Of a stretch of 53,759 bases of DNA, positions 10,009 to 20,002 are shown piece after piece; position 1 is the stretch's first letter, and every line of letters starts with the position of its first letter. Where the stretch lies: assembly GCA_032718475.1 (NCBI GenBank), contig JAUCBJ010007288.1, positions 1 through 53,759 of the forward strand, read 5' to 3'. Source of the stretch: Nemertoderma westbladi. Its lineage: Eukaryota > Xenacoelomorpha > Nemertodermatida > Nemertodermatidae. Below the pieces are notes generated by a model. The model searched no databases, was not told the origin of the DNA, and was given only the letters and a program-made list of their open reading frames with translations. A program made the position numbers and the translations under genes.

Positions 10009-13000
10009 TAATAATACATTTCCAAACTGACAATGTATAATAGATAGCTAGCTAATCAATACTCAGACAGTCAGATAATATCTGAATATGCAACATACTG
10101 ACATAGGCTGATAGGTCTACCGGTACCCGGACCGGAACTAGTCTACGTGCTTGAAAGACCTCAGACCTCCCTAAAATAAGATGCATCGCATCATGTAAAG
10201 ACAATTTTCTAGGCCTACATAAAGTACTGAAGTATACCAAACAAACTAAATAAACAGGTACCAGTCAGCCAGTACAGTACCCATGCCGTACCCTATGCCC
10301 TATACGTAATGTTCATCAGCAGCATTTGATTATTTCACTGTACTGCTGTAGGTCTACAAATGAAAAGCAGCAAAGTGCATTTATTACTAATACTGTAATA
10401 CCTAGCGTTGGCTGGCTGTGTGTGGGGGGGGGGGGGGCAGGGGGGGCTGTTGTTATAACTTATATTGCAGTCGCAGTGCAGCACTGGTTCCCAGTAGCCA
10501 GTACGGTACAGCATAGGTTGTAGGTGATATTTGCTAATTTGGTAGGCGTTGTCGTTGTCTGGAAGTGCCGAACCCGAAACAAAGTCACATCATTTTCAAC
10601 TGTTTTGAACATTTCTGTACCAAACAGCAAGTACCAGTACAGCAGTAATACTGTACCAGTACTGCAGTACAGGACAGGTACAATACTGCAATACCACAGA
10701 TCAGCTGATAGAAATAAGAAAAGATTACCGAGCGGTCCGCTCCGCGGTACCGGTACCTACATCAAGCTAACAGCCAGCTCTAGCGTTGTTAGCAGCTGTG
10801 TGAATAAGTTTAAAATCCCCTCTATTTGTTACTCTTCCCAAAGGACCAATAAAATTCAAAGGCAAAGGCGATAGGGCAGGCCTGTTCATTTCTTGAACGC
10901 ACAGCTCATAAAAGCAAAGTTATTGTTCAATTTTAGCCAGCAAATAAAGCAGCGTAATTGAGGTGCCTAGCCCAGTGCAGATGGATGGAGGAAAGCTATT
11001 GGTTCACAGTCGTTATTGTTAGTATTGATAGTGTATTGTTAGTGTTGAAGTCAAGTCAGTAGGAAAGAGAAACAAAACTGTACACGGTTTACAGCCGGTC
11101 GCGCGGGCTTCTTCGCTTTACAAACGGAAAGTTATGCGAACAGGTAACAGGTATTCCTATTTTATGTCAGCTACTAAAGCAACAATTCCAAGGTTCAGAT
11201 GCAAGACGATCTATAAGAAAATGATGTCATACTCATCCATCCATCCATACATACCATCAACATACTGTACGTATCAGATCAATCAATGCCTTGTTTCAAA
11301 AAGAGGCAAGTCTTTTTCAATAATTCCATGCTCTGCCTTACACTACATTACCACCGGTAGTAAATAGTTCTACAAGTTTTAATGTGCAATTTTTAGCTTT
11401 ACATAGTTATAATTATAATTAATATAATAATTATAATTACATAGTTATAGACCTCACTAGTGTTTATTCCAATAGTATTGAATGGTGGTGTATTATGTTT
11501 GTGTGGTGGTTATTGCAGTTGATGGGGTAATATACAGAGTAGGCCTACACCTTCCGTTATACTAATATTATTCAATGTTTTAGGTGGTTGTGCGGATATA
11601 TTTTTACCTAGAGCAAAATAAACCGTATAACTACGGAGGCCGAAGGTCGAGGTTGTTATAAGGTTTTTTGTTGAAGGCCTACTAAAGGGAATTGTGGCGG
11701 CGCAATTTCGTCGATAAGCCGGCATAGCATTCTTCCTTTATCACATTGTACAGGTAAATTGGACACCAACGACCCCTACTTACAGTATGTGAAGGGGATA
11801 ACCGTGAATTGAGGGTTATTGACGCGTTTTCATTGACTTTATTCTAACCCAAAAATTAAACCATAGTCAATAGCGCGGTCACAGTTCCTGCTGTTATCTG
11901 TGTTGATTTTACTCTGTATTTTGATTGCTAATTGATAATGGAAACATTCGGAATATTAGTATAATCCATTTGGGAGGGAAAGTAATTGAGCAACATCATT
12001 AGCCATTACAATTCAACACCGAAGTACGTGAGATCATGCGTGTACAGTAGGTGCATTCCACGAAATACTAACCAAAATTTGTAAAAAAAATGTTAAAATC
12101 CCATCAACCAATATACTCTATGCATCGCCATGTGTAATTTGTAAAGACGCAACTAACATGTTTGGAATAATAATCTAAATAATCATAAATAATAAAAATC
12201 AATTTTGCACAACTTGTAAATTGCATTTGGCCCATTTGCCATTGACGATACTTGACCCTCCCCTCCCTAAAATAAATGAAATTTTTACGTTATTTTGAAC
12301 TTCCATGTGAGTTTTATATATTTTTTCTTTGTAGGAGCAACCTATTTCAACTGGCGCCTACTCTCCAAGATACGAGATTTTATAAATAAGTTACAAAGTT
12401 ATCAATAATATATATAATATTTCCAATCCATTTGGGAAATTTTTTGCGTAATTGACCGTTGTTTATTTGTATTTAATTAGATATAATTATTGTTTCCCCA
12501 AGTATTATTTTTTAACCATTTCTTCAGTTTATCTGATAAGATTTCAGAACTAGGGAGAGAGAGATTGTCGTCATTTAAGTTGTAAAGTTATTACGAGAGT
12601 TTCAAGAATGTCTACATTTTATAAGCTGCAATGAATGTATAATAATATCTAAAGGCATATAATCATACACGAAACATTGCGGCGACAATGCATAGTAATA
12701 ATAATACAAAGGCCCTATGTAGCACAATAATGCATATTTATAAATAGCAGACATACGGTGAAGGTGTGACGGGGGAGGGGATAAAAAAGGGCTTAAAATG
12801 GGAAAGTGGACACTGGAAAGTGGAAATTAGTTTATTATTTTGGTTAAATAATAAAGTTAACTTTGATAAAAAAAAATCTATACTAAACTGCTACTTTCCC
12901 TTAATAGCTCCTGGCCTGGTAGATAAAAATACAGTAAAACAGGTGTATGAAGAAATTTTTGTTAAACGGTTTTTGTGACTTCCCTCCCCAACCCTCCCCT

Positions 13001-13104
13001 TCCCCCTTACACCAGAGCGACTAATTGTTTTTACGATAGTGGTCCTACGTAGATATGGTTCGTAACGGAACATCTTAACATCAATATATAGCGAGAAACA
13101 TTGT
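10009..13104. other. Intergenic region with no supported gene
   Basis: This separates the GNMT 3' end from the E2-like gene. It contains a G14 run (10424-10437), a stretch rich in CAGTAC/GTACTG palindromes and GGTACCGGTACC (10620-10760), a CATC microsatellite near 11236, an AT palindrome near 11400-11445 and AT-rich sequence. Short open frames at 10524-10874 and 13126-13455 look like chance or antisense frames. The promoter of the E2/BRIP1 pair would be expected at the left end, but no clear core element was seen. Confidence 0.5.
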
Positions 13105-14716
13105 TCAGGAGGCTTTAACGATAAGGTGTATATAATAGGAGGGATTGTCTTCTTGTTTGTACGGCTGGAAGTCTCCCAACACGGTGTGCACGGGTGGGTT
13201 TTCGAACGCCTCGTCCAACAGTTGCTTGAAGTGCTCGAGACGATGTGGGTGGTAGCTGAGACGGAACTTGCACAGGGCTCCCTCCTCGAAGGCGGAAACA
13301 TCCTGGCCCTCCTGCCCGGCTATACTCGTGTCGATCTCGTAGTCCAGCGTGATCATCGTCGATCTCCCGTTCACGTAGAGACAGGAGGTTTTTATGTCGT
13401 GGATTCGGTCGCTCTGGTAGTAGACGTTGCGCTTGGGCGCCACCCCGCGGTCTAGGATCGCATCGTAATTACGATGGTCGATGATGAGAACTCCGCCGGG
13501 TTTTAGAACGTCATGGAAATTACGAAGAGCCTATTGGAGGGAAATTTAAAATAAAGTGAAAAACTGCTCAATTGAATTTTGTGTTCAAACGATAGAAGGG
13601 CATGTTTATTGGTCGTTGCAATGCAATGGTGCGACCTTTATTTCAATAAAACTAAACTGGTGGATAGATTCATTTACTCCCACAAAACACATTTACTATA
13701 TAAATGTACATTAAACAATAAAATATTAAATTATTTAAAATTAAAATCTAATGGTTATGAACTCAGCATCTTACAACGCCACAAACCTGTTTAATGTTAT
13801 GCATACTCCCATCAAAATCAGGAAGATGTGCGAAAGAGTTTCCCAGACATATGACTGCGTCGTACCCCGAACCATCATGGAGGTCTTTGACATCGTTCAC
13901 GAGTTCAACCCAGTTGCCTTCCTCTATGATCCATTCATCGAAATTCGCCTCTTTACGACGGCGCCAACGTTCCTTCAACGCGTACTTTAACATTTTATCA
14001 GAAGCGTCAACACTGTTTATTAAAAATTAAAATATCCAGTAGATAGTGGGATTTATACTAACAAAGAGAGTGGGGGGGGGGGGGGGGGGGGGGGGTGGAC
14101 TTTTTTGAATAAAATAAATTCATCCCTCTCCAAGGTTAAGGTAATAAATTGTTGATCAGAGCTTACCACGTCCTTATAGATTGAGCAGTGCTTACCACGT
14201 GCTTATAGATTGAGCAGTGCTTACCACGTGCTTATAGATTGAGCAGTGCTTACCACGTGCTTATAGATTGAGCAGTGCTTACCACGTGCTTATAGATTGA
14301 GCAGTGCTTACCACGTGCTTATAGATTGAGCAGTGCTTACCACATGCTTATAGATTGAGCAGTGCTTACCACGTGCTTATAGATTGAGCAGTACTTACCA
14401 CGTGCTTATAGATTGAGCAGTGCTTACCACGTGCTTATAGATTGAGCAGTGCATACCTTGTGACATTGAAGTGTTCCTCCACCAACATGACTGAATCCAC
14501 TCCTGTTCCGCAGGCAGCATCTAATACTTTGCGACAATTATGATTGCGCAATGTGTTACAAAGCCACTCCCTGTAGACCTTGGTCCGCTGTGAGTGACCC
14601 CCGATGTAGAGCTCCCAGACCTTGGCCGCCTTACCGTCGGCGTACTGGTCACGAATACCTTGGGCACCAACACCTAGCGACCGCGTACGGAATACGCTGT
14701 CTATCTTGTCCGCCAT
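13105..14716 (-). CDS. GNMT: Glycine N-methyltransferase, complete, three coding exons
   Basis: GNMT moves the methyl group of S-adenosylmethionine to glycine, making sarcosine and buffering the methyl supply in the cytosol. Exons on minus are 14457-14716, 13787-14012 and 13105-13530 (260+226+426 nt, 303 codons plus TGA). Junctions agree: ACAAG|GTATGC to AAACAG|TGTTGA rebuilds [17 protein letters not shown], and ATTAAACAG|GTTTGT to CCAATAG|GCTCTT rebuilds the helix before [14 protein letters not shown]. The N-terminus [11 protein letters not shown], the SAM-binding loop [12 protein letters not shown] (64-75), [12 protein letters not shown] and the C-terminal VLGDFQPYK are family signatures; vertebrate GNMT is 295 residues. 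Position 19 is Gln (codon CAA) where mammalian GNMT has Glu15. Intron 1 opens with a 29-bp array repeating its donor region. Confidence 0.93.
14072..14095 (+). repeat. G24 homopolymer in GNMT intron 1
   Basis: Run of 24 G on plus (C-rich on the transcribed sense strand), just downstream of the 29-bp array in transcript order and about 60 bases before the exon 2 acceptor. Confidence 0.95.
14161..14450 (-). repeat. Ten exact-length 29-bp tandem repeats carrying a 5' splice site copy
   Basis: The 290 bases divide into ten 29-bp units with only isolated substitutions (for example near 14172, 14344 and 14393). Read on minus, each unit ends in ACGTGGTAAGC, a good 5' splice site and a CACGTG E-box in one. 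The array abuts the real GNMT donor in register: the authentic GTATGCACTG aligns with GTAAGCACTG in every unit. Confidence 0.95.
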
Positions 14717-16182
14717 ATTTATAATAAAACCGGTAAACCGTTAGTCAACAAGGTAAACAACGAGATTGAATGTTGTTCTATAAATATAAGGGTACAGTGA
14801 AGTTAATAAAAAAAATGTGTAATAAATTTATCTAAACTTTATTATGCTAATTAATTACTGAAAATATCACGAAGATAGTGCATTATATAGTTTGAACTGG
14901 GACACCATATGCATTATAGACAATCATGTGACATGTGATCAGTGTAATGTTGACACAGCCACGTCATACATGTGGTGCCAATGAAAACCAATAACAATAG
15001 TATATACGTAGCGCCCCACTCCAAAACAATTAGTGACAAATACGGTTCCAGGGTAATGTTTGCTGGGTTCATTTAACTTTATGTGTCATCTATTACGAGG
15101 ACAGCACCTGGTTGGCTAGAGCAGTGAGAGTTTCTGATGGTTGGTGATGATTGGAGTATTTAGTAGGCGGTAATATTCGCCATTTCCATCCAGATGAAAC
15201 CAGTTTTTTCTTGGATTATTAGGCCTACTGCCAGTGCCTGCTACATGCTGGTTCCGAATTCGCAGGCCGATGCGATGTTTCCTTTCAACATTGTGCGTAT
15301 AGTGCCATGCCAATGCCCCCGATGCCAGTGTCATCACACATACGATCTAGGTACGTGTCCGTTGCGAGCCGTATATTTTTTATACTTCCCCTCCCCTCCT
15401 TAATGGTGTTAGTGTTAGGTGGGGGGGGGGGGGGGGGGGGGGGGGTTACAGACGTTTAGGTCCAATGGGTGAAATATAAGATTTGCTTGTTGGGCCCATG
15501 TGAAGTATACCCTACTTTCTGCCGTTATATTTCACTTTGCAGTTACCCCCATGTGAAGAATACCAGGTTTTCACCAAAAATACAGGTTACAGAATGGCTG
15601 AATCTAACCAAAACAATAAACAAATTAGTATATGTACAGGTTATAAGACGGAAATAAGCGATATAAAACACTTATAGAGATAAATTTAAAAAAATCAAAA
15701 ATCTTCATATATAAAATATGTCATTGGTACACATGTCATTGTAGTCTGGCAAAAGTTTAGAAATTTTCCAATTTGAATTTCCGTGTGGCCTTCGAGAAGC
15801 TAAGATAATAGCAGTTAATTAGTTAATTAAGTTGATTAGGGTAAAAACAGCATTTTCAACCTGCCTTTTAAAGGAAACTAATTATTTTATAGTATAAGAT
15901 TTCAATAATTATACTTAAAAATTATATAGATGTAATCCCTATACCCCATTCCATTATAGTTTTTAATTAGTTCAAGTGATTTGCTTTAGTAAATGTGTCT
16001 TTAATTGATCTAAACGTAATTAAAACGACACAATTATTGAGTACAAATTTAATCCTCTCCATTATTGGTCACCATATCTACTGTAGTTTCTGCTGGTATG
16101 GTGTGTAGCTAGCTGCTGGGAGTTGTTTCTTAGCCTAACCAGAGGGGAATTGTACATAATAGGCAGCAGTATTGATGATTGG
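14717..16182. other. Upstream region of GNMT, no gene seen
   Basis: AT-rich sequence with no convincing ORF. It should hold the GNMT promoter (minus strand, 14720-15100), but no TATA box or initiator stands out. A G25 run lies at 15421-15445. Confidence 0.5.
15421..15445 (+). repeat. G25 homopolymer
   Basis: Uninterrupted run of 25 G. Confidence 0.95.
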
Positions 16183-17419
16183 GGGACGTTAGTGCCCGCG
16201 AGACGTTAGTGCCCGCGGGCACTAATGTCTCAGGACTTTAGTGCCCGCGAGTCATTAGTGCCCGGGAACCATGTCTGCAAGTGAGACGTTAGTGCCCGCG
16301 AGTCATTAGTGCCCGAGGACCTTGTCTGCAAGTGAGACGTTAGTGCCCGCGAGTCATTAGTGCCCGGGAACCTTGTCTGCAAGTGAGACGTTAGTGCCCG
16401 CGAGTCATTAGTGCCCGAGGACCTTGTCTGCAAGTGAGACTTTAGTGCCCGCGAGTCATTAGTGCCCGGGAACCATGTCTGCAAGTGAGACGTTAGTGCC
16501 CGCGAGTCATTAGTGCCCGAGGACCTTGTCTGCAAGTGAGACGTTAGTGCCCGCGAGTCATTAGTGCCCGGGAACCATGTCTGCAAGTGAGACGTTAGTG
16601 CCCGCCAGTCATTAGTGCCCGAGGACCTTGTCTGCAAGTGAGACGTTAGTGACTCAACCAAAGTCGTCCATTAACATACACTAATTTAATTAATTCCCTA
16701 ATTTAATTAACTAAAAGTACTACTTTACTTTTAAATCGTCGACAAAATGTCAGACAGTCGACTGAGTATTTTTCTTGAAATCATTAATTAATTACTAAAA
16801 TATATTGGTTAGTGCGTCCTCCGACGATTATACTGTAGTACTGCACCTTGTTTTTTTTTTTTTATTACACACTGTCTCCAGTAAAGTTCAACAAATTAAG
16901 TATATCTCAATCAAAAGTAGGTTACTTATAAACAATCAAACGCTGTTGCTTAATCCTCATTCCTTGAAAACTTTACCGCAAAACCAAATAATATAAATGC
17001 CACCATGTCTAGCTGAGGTTAATAAATTTTTTAATCATAAAAGATCCAAGTTGAAATTAAAATGTTAAATAACGAGATGCGGGAACTAAAGACTGGAAAT
17101 TACCTTTGAAGTTTGAAGAAAGTAACGACTCGTTTGCATCAGCAGGAACTAAAGAAGCGGGAAATGTCTTCCTGGCCTGTTGTATTTATTACATATACTA
17201 ACTAAGTCGCTAGGCGGGCACTAATGTCTCGCGGCACTAATGTCTCGCGGGAACTAACGTCTCGCGGGCACTAACGTCTCGCTGGCACTAACGTCCCATG
17301 GGACATTAGTGCCCGCGATAATGCGACTAAGTGACCGCGGGCACTAAAGGTACTGAGACATTAGTGCCCGCGGGCACTAAAGGTACTGAGACATTAGTGC
17401 CCGCGGGCACTAACGTCCC
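16183..17419. mobile_element. Non-autonomous inverted-repeat element built from a TTAGTGCCCGCG motif
   Basis: The region starts with GGGACGTTAGTGCCCGCG and ends with its exact complement. The same motif recurs in both orientations at each end (16183-16260 and 17214-17419), often as a palindrome joined at CCCGCGGGC. Between them are a 51-bp minisatellite and an AT-rich middle (16660-17210) without a gene. Flanks read GATTGG and AAGACC, so no clean target duplication is seen. GTATTGAT occurs close outside both ends. No transposase; class unknown. Confidence 0.6.
16228..16650. repeat. 51-bp minisatellite with 102-bp alternation
   Basis: About eight 51-bp units contain GTCATTAGTGCCCG and TGTCTGCAAGTGAGACG. 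Units mostly alternate between GGGAACC and GAGGACC variants, giving a 102-bp higher-order period. Because 51 is a multiple of three, a long open frame runs through on minus; it is not regarded as a gene. Confidence 0.9.
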
Positions 17420-17589
17420 AAGACCGTATTGATATTGCAGCCCAGACAGCATTCTTTAACTCCCACCATATAAGTTGCCTGTATTGCTATCTCAGGTAAA
17501 ATGACAAATATAATAACATAAATACTAAATACTATCCATGGCATGGCTGTTGTAGGCTTATATCTGAAATAGTTTATTCCAGAATATAT

Positions 17590-19134
17590 TTGTCTGGTTA
17601 CTGTTATATTTATTTCACTGAAGAAGAAGTAGAAGCAACCATTAGAGACAAACCGTCTGGCAAATCGGGAGGTCCTGACCGACTGCCATACGAGCTGTTC
17701 AAGGCTGCGTTACCACTCACCCTTCTCCTGTGGACAACGTTGTTCAACCTCTGCTTATCCACCGGCACTCTAGTGACATCTTGGAAGTCCAGCATTATGC
17801 GAGTATTGTACAAAGGCAAAGGGTCTAGGTCAGACCCAAATTGCTATAGGGGTATAGCCTTACTGTGCAATGCATTTAAGATACTAACTAGTCTCGTCGA
17901 GAAACGCCTTCGTAAACTCGTCTCACATCGGATTCCCCCAGAGCAATTTGGTTTCATGCCAGGCAGGTCCACAGCTACCCCACTTGCGCAGTTTATCAAC
18001 TGTATACACAGCACTCTGTCGTCACCTAGGAAACCGCTATACGCGGTATACATAGATTTCAGTAAAGCGTTTGACAGCGTTCCACGTGCCCGGTTACTGT
18101 TTAAACTACAATACACGTTCAACATACGAGGAAACTTACTGCGGATAATCAAGGCAATCTTGAACACGAACTACATTCAAATTTTCGATGGTTTACGTAA
18201 ATCTAAAATAATACAACAAACACGAGGCGTACTTCAAGGTGACACCCTTAGCCCATTGTTTTTCATCTTATACATTTTTGATATTGTAGACTTCATCAAA
18301 CTTGCCACCATCCGTATCGCGGAGATTTTTGTGCTGCTGTTCGCAGACGATCTATTATTCTATAGTGAATCCAGGGAAGCCGTACAGGCTGGCTTAGATG
18401 CCACAGCAACATGGGCAGCCGACAACGGACTCGAAGTAAACCTCAGCAAGACAGCCGTGATGAAGTTCCGTCGGGGTGGCCGATTGGCCGCCTCTGATAA
18501 ATTCACATATAATCCAGTAAATATTACGAACTCATACAAATATCTAGGCGTTACCTTCCAGTGTTCACTATCATTCACCAAACACATAACAACTACTTTT
18601 ACAAAGGCCATCACAGCAACCCACTACATAAAGAATCCGAAATTACTTTCAGTTTCAACAGCCACCAAGTTATTCAAACTGAAAGTACTACCGATCGTTC
18701 TGTACAGCCTAAGAGAAATATGGCCTCACTTATCGCCAGCAAACCTACACACAATAGATAAAATTAAATCATCTTTCCTAAAGAAAGTTCTGGGACTCCA
18801 CAAAACTACTCACAACCGCTTAGTCTTGGAAATATGCAAAGAAAACAATCTGGTAATCGATATTGTGAAGCAACTAAACCTCACAAACACACCGGAATAT
18901 CTGGAGTACCTTCACTCAGTACGAAATAAAATATCAGAAATACCACCAGAGTTCTACAATTCCATCGCATTCCGTGACAGGCGATGGACGGGCCCCAACT
19001 ACAAAAACAGACACGTTGTATGCAGATTCGCGGTGCACGGCTTCCACCACCTCATATGCTGTATGTATGTATGTATGTATTATATTGATAACCGCACGAA
19101 ATTGAAGAAAAGAAGAAGGAAACTCAAGAAATAA
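17590..19134 (+). CDS. LINE reverse transcriptase, 5'-truncated
   Basis: An open frame of 514 codons covers most of an RVT_1 domain: the fingers motif KSGGPDRLPYELFK (25-38), YIDFSKAFD with the first catalytic Asp (154-162), GVLQGDTLSP (213-222) and FADD with the catalytic Asp pair (251-254), then thumb and connection. No apurinic endonuclease or ORF1 precedes it; the 5' side meets unrelated sequence near 17420-17580, so the copy is 5'-truncated. Towards the end the frame runs into a (TATG)n run at about 19062-19080, typical of a LINE 3' terminus, so the last 20 or so codons are probably outside the true protein. The RT motifs look intact. Family not assigned; it differs from the other two LINEs here. 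Confidence 0.85.
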   Translation: MSGYCYIYFTEEEVEATIRDKPSGKSGGPDRLPYELFKAALPLTLLLWTTLFNLCLSTGTLVTSWKSSIMRVLYKGKGSRSDPNCYRGIALLCNAFKILTSLVEKRLRKLVSHRIPPEQFGFMPGRSTATPLAQFINCIHSTLSSPRKPLYAVYIDFSKAFDSVPRARLLFKLQYTFNIRGNLLRIIKAILNTNYIQIFDGLRKSKIIQQTRGVLQGDTLSPLFFILYIFDIVDFIKLATIRIAEIFVLLFADDLLFYSESREAVQAGLDATATWAADNGLEVNLSKTAVMKFRRGGRLAASDKFTYNPVNITNSYKYLGVTFQCSLSFTKHITTTFTKAITATHYIKNPKLLSVSTATKLFKLKVLPIVLYSLREIWPHLSPANLHTIDKIKSSFLKKVLGLHKTTHNRLVLEICKENNLVIDIVKQLNLTNTPEYLEYLHSVRNKISEIPPEFYNSIAFRDRRWTGPNYKNRHVVCRFAVHGFHHLICCMYVCMYYIDNRTKLKKRRRKLKK

Positions 19135-19603
19135 CCGGTAATCCAGAGAAAAATACACGGGAAATTAACAAATAGGTAAATAAATGGCTGGTATAAATAC
19201 AGTAAACTACGGGGTTAGACAACAAACATTCATCAATTGTTAATAATTAAATAAATAAGTTACTGTAAGTATTTATACATAAATAAGTTAAGGTTATATA
19301 AGGTCTAGAAATAAGTGGTTGTCATTACAAAACTAAGTATCTAAATAAATAAGCGGTGGGTTAGCCTTGCGAGAATGATAATAAATTCTAATAATACGGT
19401 GGGACTAGTTAAGAAATATAAAGTATAAAATATAGACGCCAATAATAAATTGTCATAATATTGAAGTACTGTATAACTAAAGATAAGAACACACGTTCTG
19501 ATATATATATATATAATAGAGGTATCATGATTATAGCATTATAAAAAGTAAGGCTGAAGTAAATTTAGAGGACCATAGTGACATGAAGAATTATTGAAAG
19601 TGA
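19135..19603. other. AT-rich sequence between two LINEs
   Basis: No gene. It probably includes the 3' untranslated region of the minus-strand LINE that starts at 23453. Contains an AT dinucleotide run near 19502-19514. Confidence 0.4.
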
Positions 19604-20002
19604 TTAGACTGTCGATAATTCTTTGCGGGCGTGTAGTAGTTTGTTAACGAATGTGGGGCTATTTTTCAATTCGAGGACGGTCGCTAACGAGTGACCCTCG
19701 CCGTCAATAAACCTGGCTCTTTCTGAAGCATAGTTAGGGCATTTTAGAAGAAAATATTCTTCATCTTCCACTAGACCACAGCGGCAAAGCCTTTCTTCCC
19801 TTGGAACACGTGAGTAACACGCCCTTTTCAATCGCGAGTTCGTGCGAGCTGGTCCGGATACGCAAGAAGGAAATTATATCTGGTGATGAATGGAAGGCGT
19901 CATAAGCAGATGGTCTGGTCAGGGATGGGTTTATAGAGAGATATGTGGAGTACTTAGATTTTCCACTGTTCGCCTTGGAAATAATTGATAGTTTAATTAA
20001 GT

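Noticed and set aside
10524-10874. 116-codon frame
   Set aside because: No recognisable domain, low-complexity GTAC-rich sequence, no splice or codon support.
13126-13455. 109-codon plus-strand frame
   Set aside because: Antisense to GNMT exon 3, whose sense translation is unmistakable.
14161-14450. CRISPR array
   Set aside because: Units are contiguous with no spacers and lie in an intron of an animal gene.
16230-16661. 143-codon minus-strand frame with TSHLQT repeats
   Set aside because: Product of a 51-bp minisatellite within an inverted-repeat element; no non-repetitive coding sequence.
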